Origin: Zeus faber
Lineage: Eukaryota > Chordata > Actinopteri > Zeiformes > Zeidae
Direction of reading: 5' to 3'
DNA length: 64,000 nucleotides
Assembly (NCBI GenBank): GCA_960531495.1
Contig: CAUIJY010000071.1
Location: forward strand, 1,364,001 to 1,428,000
Numbering within the stretch: position 1 is the first letter of the stretch; every line of letters starts with the position of its first letter. Under the pieces are notes generated by a model. It searched no databases. It was given only the letters and a program-made list of their open reading frames with translations, and was not told the origin of the DNA. Below, in pieces: positions 37,199 through 48,400 of the stretch. The translations under genes and the position numbers were made by a program.

Positions 37199-40024
37199 AC
37201 TGGTTGACAAACAACACTTTAGCAGCATATACTAGTTCACCAATGTATTTAAACTGTCTGACACTGTCACACAGAGTAATGACTGAAGCGTTTAACCAAT
37301 TCCCCTTTTCGACGTTTAAATCGGCTGAAAATGCGTTTTTTCCCACATGTGCACACTATGATGAAAATGATCCTAACTCCACAAATACATGTTAGATGGG
37401 CATAGAAATCTGAGAGAAAAACTTAGGAAGCACATAATAGTTCATCATATTAATAAAATTTCTATGCTCTACTACAGCATTCTGAATCATTCACCTCTGT
37501 TTAGACAATGGTTCGGTGTTTCTCTAATTCAGCTAGACAGCAAACCGTCCAATGTTCTGAAAATGCTCATACCTCGACAAATACATGTTGTATGGGCCTA
37601 AAACTGTTTGACAAACAACGCTTTAGCAGCATATACTAGTTCACCATTGTATTTAAACTGTCTGACACTGTCACAGAGAGTAATGACTGAAGCGTTTAAC
37701 CAATTCTCCTTTTCGACGTTTAAATCGGCTGAAAATGCGTTTTTTCCCACATGTACACATAATGATGAAAATGATCATAACTCGACAAATACATGTTAGA
37801 TGGGCCTAAAACTGGTTGACAAACAACACTTTAGCAGCATATACTAGTTCACCAATGTATTTAAACTGTCTGACACTGTCACACAGAGTAATGACTGAAG
37901 CGTTTAACCAATTCCCCTTTTCGACGTTTAAATCGGCTGAAAATGCGTTTTTTCCCACATGTGCACACAATGATGAAAATGATCATAACTCCACAAATAC
38001 ATGTTAGATGGGCCTAGAAATCTGTGAGAAACACTTAAGAAGCACATAATAGTTCATCATATTAATTAAATTTCTATGCTGTACTGCAGCATTCTGAATC
38101 ATTCACCTCTGAAGAGACAATGGTTCGGTGTTTCTCTAATTCAGTTAGACAGCAAACCGTCACAAGTTCTGAAAATGATCATAACTCCAGAAATACATGT
38201 TAGATGGGCATAGAAATCTGAGAGAAAAACTTAGGAAGCACATAATAGTTCATCATATTAATAAAATTTCTATGCTGTACTGCAGCATTCTGAATCATTC
38301 ACCTCTGAAGAGACAATGGTTCGGTGTTTTTCTAATTCAGCTAGACAGCAAACCGTCCAATGTTCTGAAAATGCTCATACCTCGTCAAATACATGTTGTA
38401 TGGGCCTAAAACTGTTTGACAAACAACGCTTTAGCAGCATATACTAGTTCACCATTGTATTTAAACTGTCTGACACTGTCACACAGAGTAATGACTGAAG
38501 CGTTTAACCAATTCCCCTTTTCGACGTTTAAATCGGCTGAAAATGCGTTTTTTCCCACATGTGCACACAATGATGAAAATAATCATAACTCGACAAATAC
38601 ATTGTACATGGGCCTAAAACTGTTTGACAAACAACACTTTAGCAGCATATACTAGTTCACCATTGTATTTAAACTGTCTGACACTGTCACACAGAGTAAT
38701 GACTGAAGCGTTTAACCAATTCCCCTTTTCGACGTTTAAATCGGCTGAAAATGCGTTTTTTCCCACATGTGCACACAATGATGAAAATGATCATAACTCC
38801 ACAAATACATGTTAGATGGGCCTAGAAATCTGTGAGAAACACTTAAGAAGCACATAATAGTTCATCATATTAATAAAATTTCTATGCTGTACTGCAGCAT
38901 TCTGAATCATTCACCTCTGAAGAGACAATGGTTCGGTGTTTCTCTAATTCAGCTAGACAGCAAACCGTCCAATGTTCTGAAAATGCTCATACCTCGTCAA
39001 ATACAATGTTGTATGGGCCTAAAACTGTTTGACAAACAACGCTTTAGCAGCATATACTAGTTCACCATTGTATTTAAACTGTCTGACACTGTCACACAGA
39101 GAAATGACTGAAGCGTTTAAGCAATTCCCCTTTTCGACGTTTAAATCGGCTGAAAATGCGTTTTTTCCCACATGTACACATAATGATGAAAATGATCATA
39201 ACTCGACAAATACATGTTAGATGGGCCTAAAACTGGTTGACAAACAACACTTTAGCAGCATATACTAGTTCACCAATGTATTTAAACTGTCTGACACTGT
39301 CACACAGAGTAATGACTGAAGCGTTTAACCAATTCCCCTTTTCGACGTTTAAATCGGCTGAAAATGCGTTTTTTCCCACATGTGCACACAATGATGAAAA
39401 TGATCATAACTCCACAAATACATGTTAGATGGGCCTAGAAATCTGTGAGAAACACTTAAGAAGCACATAATAGTTCATCATATTAATTAAATTTCTATGC
39501 TGTACTGCAGCATTCTGAATCATTCACCTCTGAAGAGACAATGGTTCGGTGTTTCTCTAATTCAGTTAGACAGCAAACCGTCACAAGTTCTGAAAATGAT
39601 CATAACTCCAGAAATACATGTTAGATGGGCATAGAAATCTGAGAGAAAAACTTAGGAAGCACATAATAGTTCATCACATTAATTAAATTTCAATGCTGTA
39701 CTGCAGCATTCTGAATCATTCACCTCTGAAGAGACAATGGTTCGGTGTTTCTCTAATTCAGCTAGACAGCAAACCGTCCAATGTTCTGAAAATGCTCATA
39801 CCTCGACAAATACATGTTGTATGGGCCTAAAACTGTTTGACAAACAACGCTTTAGCAGCATATACTAGTTCACCATTGTAATTAAACTGTCTGACACTGT
39901 CACACAGAGTAATGACTGAAGCGTTTAAGCAATTCCCCTTTTCGACGTTTAAATCGGCTGAAAATGCGTTTTTTCCCACATGTACACATAATGATGAAAA
40001 TGATCATAACTCGACAAATACATG
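37199..40024 (-). repeat. Young satellite between the two LINE copies
   Basis: About 2.8 kb of A and B monomers in right-arm orientation, made of the downstream flank of LINE copy 1 and the upstream flank of copy 2. The first monomer after the 5' end of the LINE has the ACTATGATGAAAATGATCCTAACTCC variant. The duplication joint lies near 38756. Confidence 0.9.
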
Positions 40025-40149
40025 TTTTTTTTTTTTTTTTTTTTTAATATAAAAATACAGAATCATCAACAGTAACAATTATGCCAAGAAAACATTTTTA
40101 AACACTTGGGAAATACATGTTTTCCCTTTTTCTCCCATTCTCTATCCTA

Positions 40150-43100
40150 TCAGAATGCGAAGGAGAGAGAGTGGCATTCAGTTTCCTGGAGTAGGGTAGT
40201 TTGTTGCATGAATTGGCTTACAAAAAGGTCTTTGTTTCCTCCATATACCAACGATAGGTGGGCTTTTAGTGAGTTTCCAAAGAGGCTTTGTATGCTTACG
40301 TCTCTACCCTCATATAGTGCCAAGTTCCTTCTTGTCCATGTTGCGCGCCTGGCAAATGCCAGCACAGTGTTTATCAGTAAGTTTTCCGTTGGACTCTTTG
40401 TTTTGGGGGGGGGGGCAAACATGTAGGCCCAGTCCCATGTAAGCCCTGTTAGTCTCCTAAGGCCACAATGTTCCACCAGTAGGCTCTTGACCCTCTCCCT
40501 ATAGTTCGTGAGGGCCGTGCACCTAAGGAACAGGTGCTCAATGTCTTCTGCTTCTTCCATGCAGACCGCACACTCCCTCTTGTGCAAGTCTTTGTGTATT
40601 TGATGCAGGATGATGCCAGTAAAAATCCTCCTGTGCCTTATCTTGAAATCCAGGTGGAAGATGGCTGATGTGGCAAAAGGGATTTCCATGTTGTTCCATA
40701 TATTTCTAATTGAATAGCCAGGAAATATCCTTGACCAGGCCTTTTCTGAAGCTGGAATTGTCACAATCTTTGAAATGAGTAATCTATACCAGTCTCTGGT
40801 TTTCACTGATTGGATGGTGGGGAATTTTCCTCTAAGGCACAGGAGGAAGTTCAGGGCATCATCCTGCACCTTGGGTCCTTTCTCTTTGAGCATGCCTCGC
40901 CACTCAGGTCGTAGGCTTTGATCAAATTTTTCCCCGAAAGAGACAATCAGTTTTTCCCTGTATTGCACCTTCCATCTGTCTAATTCCCAAAGTACATTCC
41001 CTATATCAAAGTTCCCTTTGTGGTCGGTCACCTGTCCCACTCTTGTTAGGCCTGCTGCCGTCAAGTGACTGCTGACGAGGTTTCTCCCATTATAGGTGAA
41101 GCATGGATTCGAGAGGAAAGGTAACTGCAGCACATGCTCTTTTTTACTGCACTCGGGTCTGAGGTGGGGGAGTATCCTTCCCCATGCCTCCAGCACCTCC
41201 TGGTAGAAGCCCGGCAGGCCACTGTAGGTTTTTCTGGGGTAGTGGGTACAGAGATTGTATTTGCTCCTCTCCCCAAACTCCGCCAGGTAGCCTGCGAGTG
41301 CGTCCTCCCAGGGATACTGCCTGGTCGAATCCAAGAATTTCCCTATCAATTTAACCCTCAGTGCGTCTCTTTTGGCACCAATGTCAATCAGCCCTAATCC
41401 CCCCTCCCGTTTATTAGCAATTAACGTCCTGTGGGCGATCATATTTCCCTTACCCTTCCAAAGAAAGGAGGATATCTCACCGTTCAATGAATTTAGTGCC
41501 CAATCGGGCAGCTCACAGGTTCCCAAAGCATGATTAATTTTTGACAGCACTAAGGCATTAGATACTATTACCTTTCCTTTTAGACTAAGCCCCCTCGCCC
41601 CCCACAGGTTCAAGGTACACTGTATTTTAATTATCACACTCTTCCATGTTTTATCTCTTGCTTCACTCTCGTCTTTCCCAATGTACACACCCAAGATTTC
41701 TCTGCACCCTGTGGTCTCTTTAAGGCCCCATTTGTTTATCGTTTTTTGATTCTTACCGCAGAACATTATTGCAGATTTTTCTTTATTGATTCTTGCGCCA
41801 GAGGCTTTCTCATAGGCCCCTAGGTGTTTGAAGACATGGTCTATGCTGTCACCATCCGAGACCATGATATTAATGTCGTCTGCATATTGGACTATTTTGG
41901 TTTTGTTGCCATTTGGCGTTAAGATACCTTTTATATTTTTGTCTTTCAGTATTAGGAGTGCGAGGGGTTCTGCGACCAGGGTGTATAGCAGAGCTGAGAG
42001 GGGGCATCCCTGTCTCACAGACCTCTCGATCCGAATGTCCCTGGTGAGAAGTCCGTTGCATTTCACCCTGCTACTCGCACTTCGATATAACACCTTGATC
42101 CAATCGATGAACTTTGCTCCGAAGCCGAACTTTTCCATTACGGACCAGAGGAACGGATGCTCAACCCTGTCAAAAGCTTTTTCTAGGTCTACTCCAAGCA
42201 GCAGGCCCCTCTGCATAGTCATTGTTTTTACTGTATCCCTAATTGTATTGATGGAGTCTGTAATATCTCTGCCTGGGATACTGTAAGTTTGCGTATTGCT
42301 GATGATTGAGCCTATTACTGCTTTAAGTCTATTAGCCAGAATTTTTGCCAGAATCTTATAATCTGAATTGAGTAGGCTAATTGGCCTATAGTTTTTCAGT
42401 TGGTTCCGGCATCCTTTATTCTTAAATACAATTGTGATGATACCTTTTGTGAGGGAGTCCGGAGTTGTCTGGTTTACTCTAATACTAGTGTAAAGTTTTA
42501 GCAGCAAGGGGGCCAGCTGGGCTTTGAAGCACTGGTAGAACTCTGTCGAGATTCCGTCTGGGCCTGGGCTTTTGTTCTTATTTAGTCCATCTATTGCCAG
42601 TTCTACTTCCGCTAATGTGATTACCGTGTCGCACTCTTCTTTGTCGATGTGATTTATTTCCCTATCAATACATTCCAGTATTTCTTTAGTTTGTTTTGGA
42701 TTGGAGCTGTTACTAGTAAAGAGGTTCTCGTAATACCTATGTATTTCGTCCAGTATGTCTTCCTGCTCAACTATTATTTCCCCCTTACTATTTTCAATCG
42801 GACCCATTCTGGCTTTGTTTTGTTTTTTTTTTTCTAGGCCAAGGAAAAAAGCTGTACATTTCTCCCCATCTGTGATATTTTTAAATCTACTTCTAACAGC
42901 TGCTCCTATGCATCTTTTCTTTTCAAAAGAGTGAAGTTTAGCTTCATATTCTTCAAATTTTGCACAACTTCTGTCAGGGTCATGGTCAAGTAATGTAATT
43001 TCTTTTGCGAGGAGGTCCCTTAATGTTCTCTCCTCCATTCCTTCCCGCCATCCTTTCTCTTTACTATAATTTATACAGGCTCTCTTAATTCGTCTTTTTA

Positions 43101-43953
43101 CATCGTCCCATGATTTAATGTAGTTTCCTTCTATAGCTAATTCATCTGTTATATTGCTCAGTAGATTCCTTATCTTTTTTTTGAAGGTTTGGTCCTCAAG
43201 GAGACTGGCATTGAAGCACCAGATGCCCCCACCTCTGGGCCTTCCATCGTCCCCTAATTGCCAATATAAAGATGCGTGATCGCTCCAGCTATTGAACTCA
43301 TATTTAATTTTGTTAATGTCTCTGATAATGCTGGAGGAAGCCAGACAGAGATCGATTCTGGACTGTTTGAGGACCCCCTTTACAATCTGCCTTCTCGAGA
43401 AGTCCCGCTTCAAAGGGTTTGAGATTCTCCACATTTCTACTAGGTTATGGTGATTTATCAAATTCATTAGGGTTGTTCGACTGGCGTCACTCTTGAAGGT
43501 ATTGTTTACTGACACGTCCATTTTTGTTAGAGCCACATTAAAGTCTCCAGTTATTATTACATTGTTTCCGTACCATTTCTTTAATTCAATAAAAAACTGC
43601 TTTCTATGATTTTCATTGTTTGGTGCATATATGTTAATTATTCTATATCGTTGTTTATTAAGTGAAAAATCTACAATTAATACTCTGCCTTGATCGTCTT
43701 TGTATATCTCTTCAGCACTCATGCCTAAAGCAATCTTAGATATGATTGCCACCCCGCATGATCTTGCTGACCCGTGGTTTGAAAATACCTGCTTGTTTCT
43801 CTGGTTCGCCACATAGTCGTGATGCTCCTGGTCCCACCAAGTTTCTTGCAGGCAGACTACATCCGAGTTCAAAGTTTGCAGTACAGAATCTATTTTCGAT
43901 TTTGAGCGCAGGCCGTTAGCATTTAGAGTAGTGAAGCTAATCATAAGAGTCAC
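40150..43953 (-). CDS. ORF2: LINE ORF2: APE endonuclease / reverse transcriptase (copy 2)
   Basis: The 1,267-residue product is identical to that of copy 1, with the same APE residues (N12, E37, D137, D225-H226), YADD box (690-693) and C-terminal CCHC (1128-1145). The coding-strand C11 tract at 40405-40415 has the same length. No frameshift or stop was found. Because the duplication includes the element 5' UTR, any internal promoter was copied with it. Confidence 0.95.
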   Translation of the reverse strand: MTLMISFTTLNANGLRSKSKIDSVLQTLNSDVVCLQETWWDQEHHDYVANQRNKQVFSNHGSARSCGVAIISKIALGMSAEEIYKDDQGRVLIVDFSLNKQRYRIINIYAPNNENHRKQFFIELKKWYGNNVIITGDFNVALTKMDVSVNNTFKSDASRTTLMNLINHHNLVEMWRISNPLKRDFSRRQIVKGVLKQSRIDLCLASSSIIRDINKIKYEFNSWSDHASLYWQLGDDGRPRGGGIWCFNASLLEDQTFKKKIRNLLSNITDELAIEGNYIKSWDDVKRRIKRACINYSKEKGWREGMEERTLRDLLAKEITLLDHDPDRSCAKFEEYEAKLHSFEKKRCIGAAVRSRFKNITDGEKCTAFFLGLEKKKQNKARMGPIENSKGEIIVEQEDILDEIHRYYENLFTSNSSNPKQTKEILECIDREINHIDKEECDTVITLAEVELAIDGLNKNKSPGPDGISTEFYQCFKAQLAPLLLKLYTSIRVNQTTPDSLTKGIITIVFKNKGCRNQLKNYRPISLLNSDYKILAKILANRLKAVIGSIISNTQTYSIPGRDITDSINTIRDTVKTMTMQRGLLLGVDLEKAFDRVEHPFLWSVMEKFGFGAKFIDWIKVLYRSASSRVKCNGLLTRDIRIERSVRQGCPLSALLYTLVAEPLALLILKDKNIKGILTPNGNKTKIVQYADDINIMVSDGDSIDHVFKHLGAYEKASGARINKEKSAIMFCGKNQKTINKWGLKETTGCREILGVYIGKDESEARDKTWKSVIIKIQCTLNLWGARGLSLKGKVIVSNALVLSKINHALGTCELPDWALNSLNGEISSFLWKGKGNMIAHRTLIANKREGGLGLIDIGAKRDALRVKLIGKFLDSTRQYPWEDALAGYLAEFGERSKYNLCTHYPRKTYSGLPGFYQEVLEAWGRILPHLRPECSKKEHVLQLPFLSNPCFTYNGRNLVSSHLTAAGLTRVGQVTDHKGNFDIGNVLWELDRWKVQYREKLIVSFGEKFDQSLRPEWRGMLKEKGPKVQDDALNFLLCLRGKFPTIQSVKTRDWYRLLISKIVTIPASEKAWSRIFPGYSIRNIWNNMEIPFATSAIFHLDFKIRHRRIFTGIILHQIHKDLHKRECAVCMEEAEDIEHLFLRCTALTNYRERVKSLLVEHCGLRRLTGLTWDWAYMFAPPPKTKSPTENLLINTVLAFARRATWTRRNLALYEGRDVSIQSLFGNSLKAHLSLVYGGNKDLFVSQFMQQTTLLQETECHSLSFAF

Positions 43954-43981
43954 ACTGAGAAGAGAGTATGATTTTCGACAT

Positions 43982-45250
43982 TTAGTTATTAAGTCTGTCT
44001 TTGTTTCTCTTGCTTCTCCTTCTCATCTGCTTTTCACTTAGCCTTTTCCCAATTCTGTTCATATGAGACAAGTCTATCTCGGATTCGGCCTCACTTGCAC
44101 TTGAGATCAGGTTATCAAGAGGCAGTCGCTGGAGGGGCTGGGACTGAGATGATGACCTATTCATCATTCCCATCTCAGATGCAGGATCTCTGATTTGCTT
44201 CAGCAGCAGCGGGGTAGGAGCGGGGGTGGGGCCCACTCCCAAGGCTAGCACCTCCCCTCCCACCTCCGCCTTCAGCCTCGCTCCTCGTCTCGCTCCGCTC
44301 TCCTCGTCAGAGCCGGGGCTCAGATCTAGCCTCACCTCGCTTGCTTGGTTCATACTACCCGCCACTGCAGGTTGAGTTTCATCCCTCACATCCGCCTGCC
44401 CCGTCTCAGTCTCCATTTTATTTTCATCCTCGCTATGCAGTTCGCCTTGCCTATCGGTTGAAGCGGCCGTCGTCACCAGCGGAGCGCCGCCGTCCTCCTC
44501 GCTCTTATTGCAGTCACATTCATTCCAAGTGTTATGACACAGGTCACATTTCTTGGCACTTTTGCACTCTCTCGCAAAGTGTCCTTGCAATCCACATTTG
44601 CGACAGAAGAACTCCGGACATTCCCGTAGGATATGTCCAGGCTGTATACAGAGGCGGCAGACCTTTGATTGTCTATCGTGAATGACGCGGAAGTACTCTG
44701 GCCCTATGGCAGTGTGAAACTTTGCAGAGTATGGAAGACTCTGAACTAATTTATTGAATTTTACTCTCATAAACCGTGTACCGTCCGCAATACGGGTTCC
44801 TGGCCACATTCTGCGCTTAATCGGCGAGGTGGCCGACACGCCCCAACCATGTAGCTTCCCCAGTATTTCGTCGTCAGTAATATAAGCCGGGAGGTTGAGG
44901 AAGGAAACGACCATCTCGTCATTCCTCAATTCTCTGGCTATTATTCTTACCTCTCCAATCTTGAATCCCTCCAGCAGGCGATCTTTCCCTCTTTGGTCAC
45001 TCATTGTAAGTTCGTATCGTCGATCTCCGGTGGTGCGGCAAGCTAGTAAACCGCCGCAGAGCTCTCGCACGTTCTTCATCAATTCCGTCGTCGTAATACT
45101 TTCCTCCCCTTGCAGTTCCACACAGACTGTAAGCTCTTTTCCATAGCTTCTGTCTGCTTCGCCGCCACCTTTTGGTGCGTTTGCTTCTTCATTCAGCCGT
45201 ACGTGATCCATTTTCCCGGTCGCAGAGTTTGTTTCAATGTGATCGGTCAT
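43982..45250 (-). CDS. ORF1: LINE ORF1: nucleic-acid-binding protein with CCHC knuckles (copy 2)
   Basis: The 422-residue product is the same as ORF1 of copy 1: RRM-like middle region, two CX2CX4HX4C knuckles and a basic C-terminus. The start is taken at 45250 for the same reason as in copy 1 (an upstream in-frame ATG at 45304 would add a proline-rich leader). The spacer to ORF2 is 28 bp. Confidence 0.9.
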   Translation of the reverse strand: MTDHIETNSATGKMDHVRLNEEANAPKGGGEADRSYGKELTVCVELQGEESITTTELMKNVRELCGGLLACRTTGDRRYELTMSDQRGKDRLLEGFKIGEVRIIARELRNDEMVVSFLNLPAYITDDEILGKLHGWGVSATSPIKRRMWPGTRIADGTRFMRVKFNKLVQSLPYSAKFHTAIGPEYFRVIHDRQSKVCRLCIQPGHILRECPEFFCRKCGLQGHFARECKSAKKCDLCHNTWNECDCNKSEEDGGAPLVTTAASTDRQGELHSEDENKMETETGQADVRDETQPAVAGSMNQASEVRLDLSPGSDEESGARRGARLKAEVGGEVLALGVGPTPAPTPLLLKQIRDPASEMGMMNRSSSQSQPLQRLPLDNLISSASEAESEIDLSHMNRIGKRLSEKQMRRRSKRNKDRLNN

Positions 45251-45454
45251 CGCACACCCGAAGAAAAAGGGTGGTTGGGGTGTGTGGGGGGGGGGACCCC
45301 CCACGCACTGAAAACAACCACTGCTGGAGGATCAGTCACATAAAAATGAAAAAGATTCCGTAAAGACGTTCTGGAGTCCGGAAAAAACTCCCTTCCGTGT
45401 TCCACCCGCGGTGTTCCCCTTCCTGGTGCTGTCGGATGCCAGTCGCGCATGCGC
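45251..45454 (-). promoter_or_regulatory. LINE 5' UTR / presumed internal promoter (copy 2)
   Basis: The same GC-rich leader as in copy 1, shifted by 8,256 bp, with its homopolymer at 45286-45295. The promoter role is inferred from the LINE family only. Confidence 0.5.
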
Positions 45455-48400
45455 ACTGGTTGACAAACAACACTTTAGCAGCATATACTAGTTCACCAAT
45501 GTATTTAAACTGTCTGACACTGTCACACAGAGTAATGACTGAAGCGTTTAACCAATTCCCCTTTTCGACGTTTAAATCGGCTGAAAATGCGTTTTTTCCC
45601 ACATGTGCACACTATGATGAAAATGATCCTAACTCCACAAATACATGTTAGATGGGCATAGAAATCTGAGAGAAAAACTTAGGAAGCACATAATAGTTCA
45701 TCATATTAATAAAATTTCTATGCTCTACTACAGCATTCTGAATCATTCACCTCTGTTTAGACAATGGTTCGGTGTTTCTCTAATTCAGCTAGACAGCAAA
45801 CCGTCCAATGTTCTGAAAATGCTCATACCTCGACAAATACATGTTGTATGGGCCTAAAACTGTTTGACAAACAACGCTTTAGCAGCATATACTAGTTCAC
45901 CATTGTATTTAAACTGTCTGACACTGTCACAGAGAGTAATGACTGAAGCGTTTAACCAATTCTCCTTTTCGACGTTTAAATCGGCTGAAAATGCGTTTTT
46001 TCCCACATGTACACATAATGATGAAAATGATCATAACTCGACAAATACATGTTAGATGGGCCTAAAACTGGTTGACAAACAACACTTTAGCAGCATATAC
46101 TAGTTCACCAATGTATTTAAACTGTCTGACACTGTCACACAGAGTAATGACTGAAGCGTTTAACCAATTCCCCTTTTCGACGTTTAAATCGGCTGAAAAT
46201 GCGTTTTTTCCCACATGTGCACACAATGATGAAAATGATCATAACTCCACAAATACATGTTAGATGGGCCTAGAAATCTGTGAGAAACACTTAAGAAGCA
46301 CATAATAGTTCATCATATTAATTAAATTTCTATGCTGTACTGCAGCATTCTGAATCATTCACCTCTGAAGAGACAATGGTTCGGTGTTTCTCTAATTCAG
46401 TTAGACAGCAAACCGTCACAAGTTCTGAAAATGATCATAACTCCAGAAATACATGTTAGATGGGCATAGAAATCTGAGAGAAAAACTTAGGAAGCACATA
46501 ATAGTTCATCATATTAATAAAATTTCTATGCTGTACTGCAGCATTCTGAATCATTCACCTCTGAAGAGACAATGGTTCGGTGTTTTTCTAATTCAGCTAG
46601 ACAGCAAACCGTCCAATGTTCTGAAAATGCTCATACCTCGTCAAATACATGTTGTATGGGCCTAAAACTGTTTGACAAACAACGCTTTAGCAGCATATAC
46701 TAGTTCACCATTGTATTTAAACTGTCTGACACTGTCACACAGAGTAATGACTGAAGCGTTTAACCAATTCCCCTTTTCGACGTTTAAATCGGCTGAAAAT
46801 GCGTTTTTTCCCACATGTGCACACAATGATGAAAATAATCATAACTCGACAAATACATTGTACATGGGCCTAAAACTGTTTGACAAACAACACTTTAGCA
46901 GCATATACTAGTTCACCATTGTATTTAAACTGTCTGACACTGTCACACAGAGTAATGACTGAAGCGTTTAACCAATTCCCCTTTTCGACGTTTAAATCGG
47001 CTGAAAATGCGTTTTTTCCCACATGTGCACACAATGATGAAAATGATCATAACTCCACAAATACATGTTAGATGGGCCTAGAAATCTGTGAGAAACACTT
47101 AAGAAGCACTTAATAGTTCATCATATTAATTAAATTTCTATGCTGTACTGCAGCATTCTGAATCATTCACCTCTGAATAGACAATGGTTCGGTGTTTCTC
47201 TAATTCAGCTAGACAGCAAACCGTCACAAGTTCTGAAAATGATCATAACTCCAGAAATACATGTTAGATGGGCATAGAAATCTGAGAGAAAAACTTAGGA
47301 AGCACATAATAGTTCATCATATTAATTAAATTTCAATGCTGTACTGCAGCATTCTGAATCATTCACCTCTGAAGAGACAATGGTTCGGTGTTTCTCTAAT
47401 TCAGTTAGACAGCAAACCGTCACAAGTTCTGAAAATGATCATAACTCCAGAAATACATGTTAGATGGGCATAGAAATCTGAGAGAAAAACTTAGGAAGCA
47501 CATAATAGTTCATCACATTAATTAAATTTCAATGCTGTACTGCAGCATTCTGAATCATTCACCTCTGAAGAGACAATGGTTCGGTGTTTCTCTAATTCAG
47601 CTAGACAGCAAACCGTCCAATGTTCTGAAAATGCTCATACCTCGACAAATACATGTTGTATGGGCCTAAAACTGTTTGACAAACAACGCTTTAGCAGCAT
47701 ATACTAGTTCACCATTGTAATTAAACTGTCTGACACTGTCACACAGAGTAATGACTGAAGCGTTTAAGCAATTCCCCTTTTCGATGTTTAAATCGGCTGA
47801 AAATGCGTTTTTTCCCACATGTGCACATAATGATGAAAATGATCATAACTCGACAAATACATGTTAGATGGGCCTAAAACTGTTTGACAAACAACACTTT
47901 AGCAGCATATACTAGTTCACCATTGTATTTAAACTGTCTGACACTGTCAAACAGAGTAATGACTGAAGCGTTTAACCAATTCCCCTTTTCGACGTTTAAA
48001 TCGGCTGAAAATGCGTTTTTTCCCACATGTGCACACAATGATGAAAATGATCATAACTCCACAAATACATGTTAGATGGGCCTAGAAATCTGTGAGAAAC
48101 ACTTAAGAAGCACATAATAGTTCATCATATTAATTAAATTTCTATGCTGTACTGCAGCATTCTGAATCATTCACCTCTGAAGAGACAATGGTTCGGTGTT
48201 TCTCTAATTCAGCTAGACAGCAAACCGTCACAAGTTCTGAAAATGATCATAACTCCAGAAATACATGTTAGATGGGCATAGAAATCTGAGAGAAAAACTT
48301 AGGAAGCACATAATAGTTCATCATATTAATAAAATTTCTATGCTGTACTGCAGCATTCTGAATCATTCACCTCTGAAGAGACAATGGTTCGGTGTTTCTC

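Larger units (their letters stand above)
30500..38755 (+). repeat. 8,256-bp tandem duplication, copy 1 (satellite + LINE + satellite)
   Basis: The sequence matches the segment 8,256 bp downstream from 30500 to 38853. Mismatches frame this interval at 30407, 30499 and 38854. The unit holds 1.3 kb of satellite, a full LINE and 1.5 kb of satellite, and its ends lie inside equivalent A/B monomers. That fits unequal exchange between satellite monomers. No internal difference was noticed, and the homopolymer lengths are the same. Confidence 0.88.
40025..45454 (-). mobile_element. Full-length Tx1/L1-type non-LTR retrotransposon, copy 2
   Basis: This element is the same as copy 1, shifted by 8,256 bp. 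Flanks, 13-bp target deletion and the 21-base poly(A) tract (40025-40045) are shared, so it arose by DNA duplication and not by a second retrotransposition event. Both ORFs are open and give the same predicted proteins as copy 1. Confidence 0.92.
38756..47109 (+). repeat. 8,256-bp tandem duplication, copy 2
   Basis: This is the second copy of the satellite-LINE-satellite unit. Identity with copy 1 ends at 47110, where AAGCACTTAATAG replaces AAGCACATAATAG. About 98 bp beyond the unit length still match, as expected if exchange took place between near-identical monomers. Confidence 0.88.

Noticed and set aside
40025-45454. LINE copy 2 as an independent insertion
   Set aside because: The flanking satellite, target deletion and tail length are the same as in copy 1 and the offset is constant over 8.3 kb, so it is a DNA duplication.
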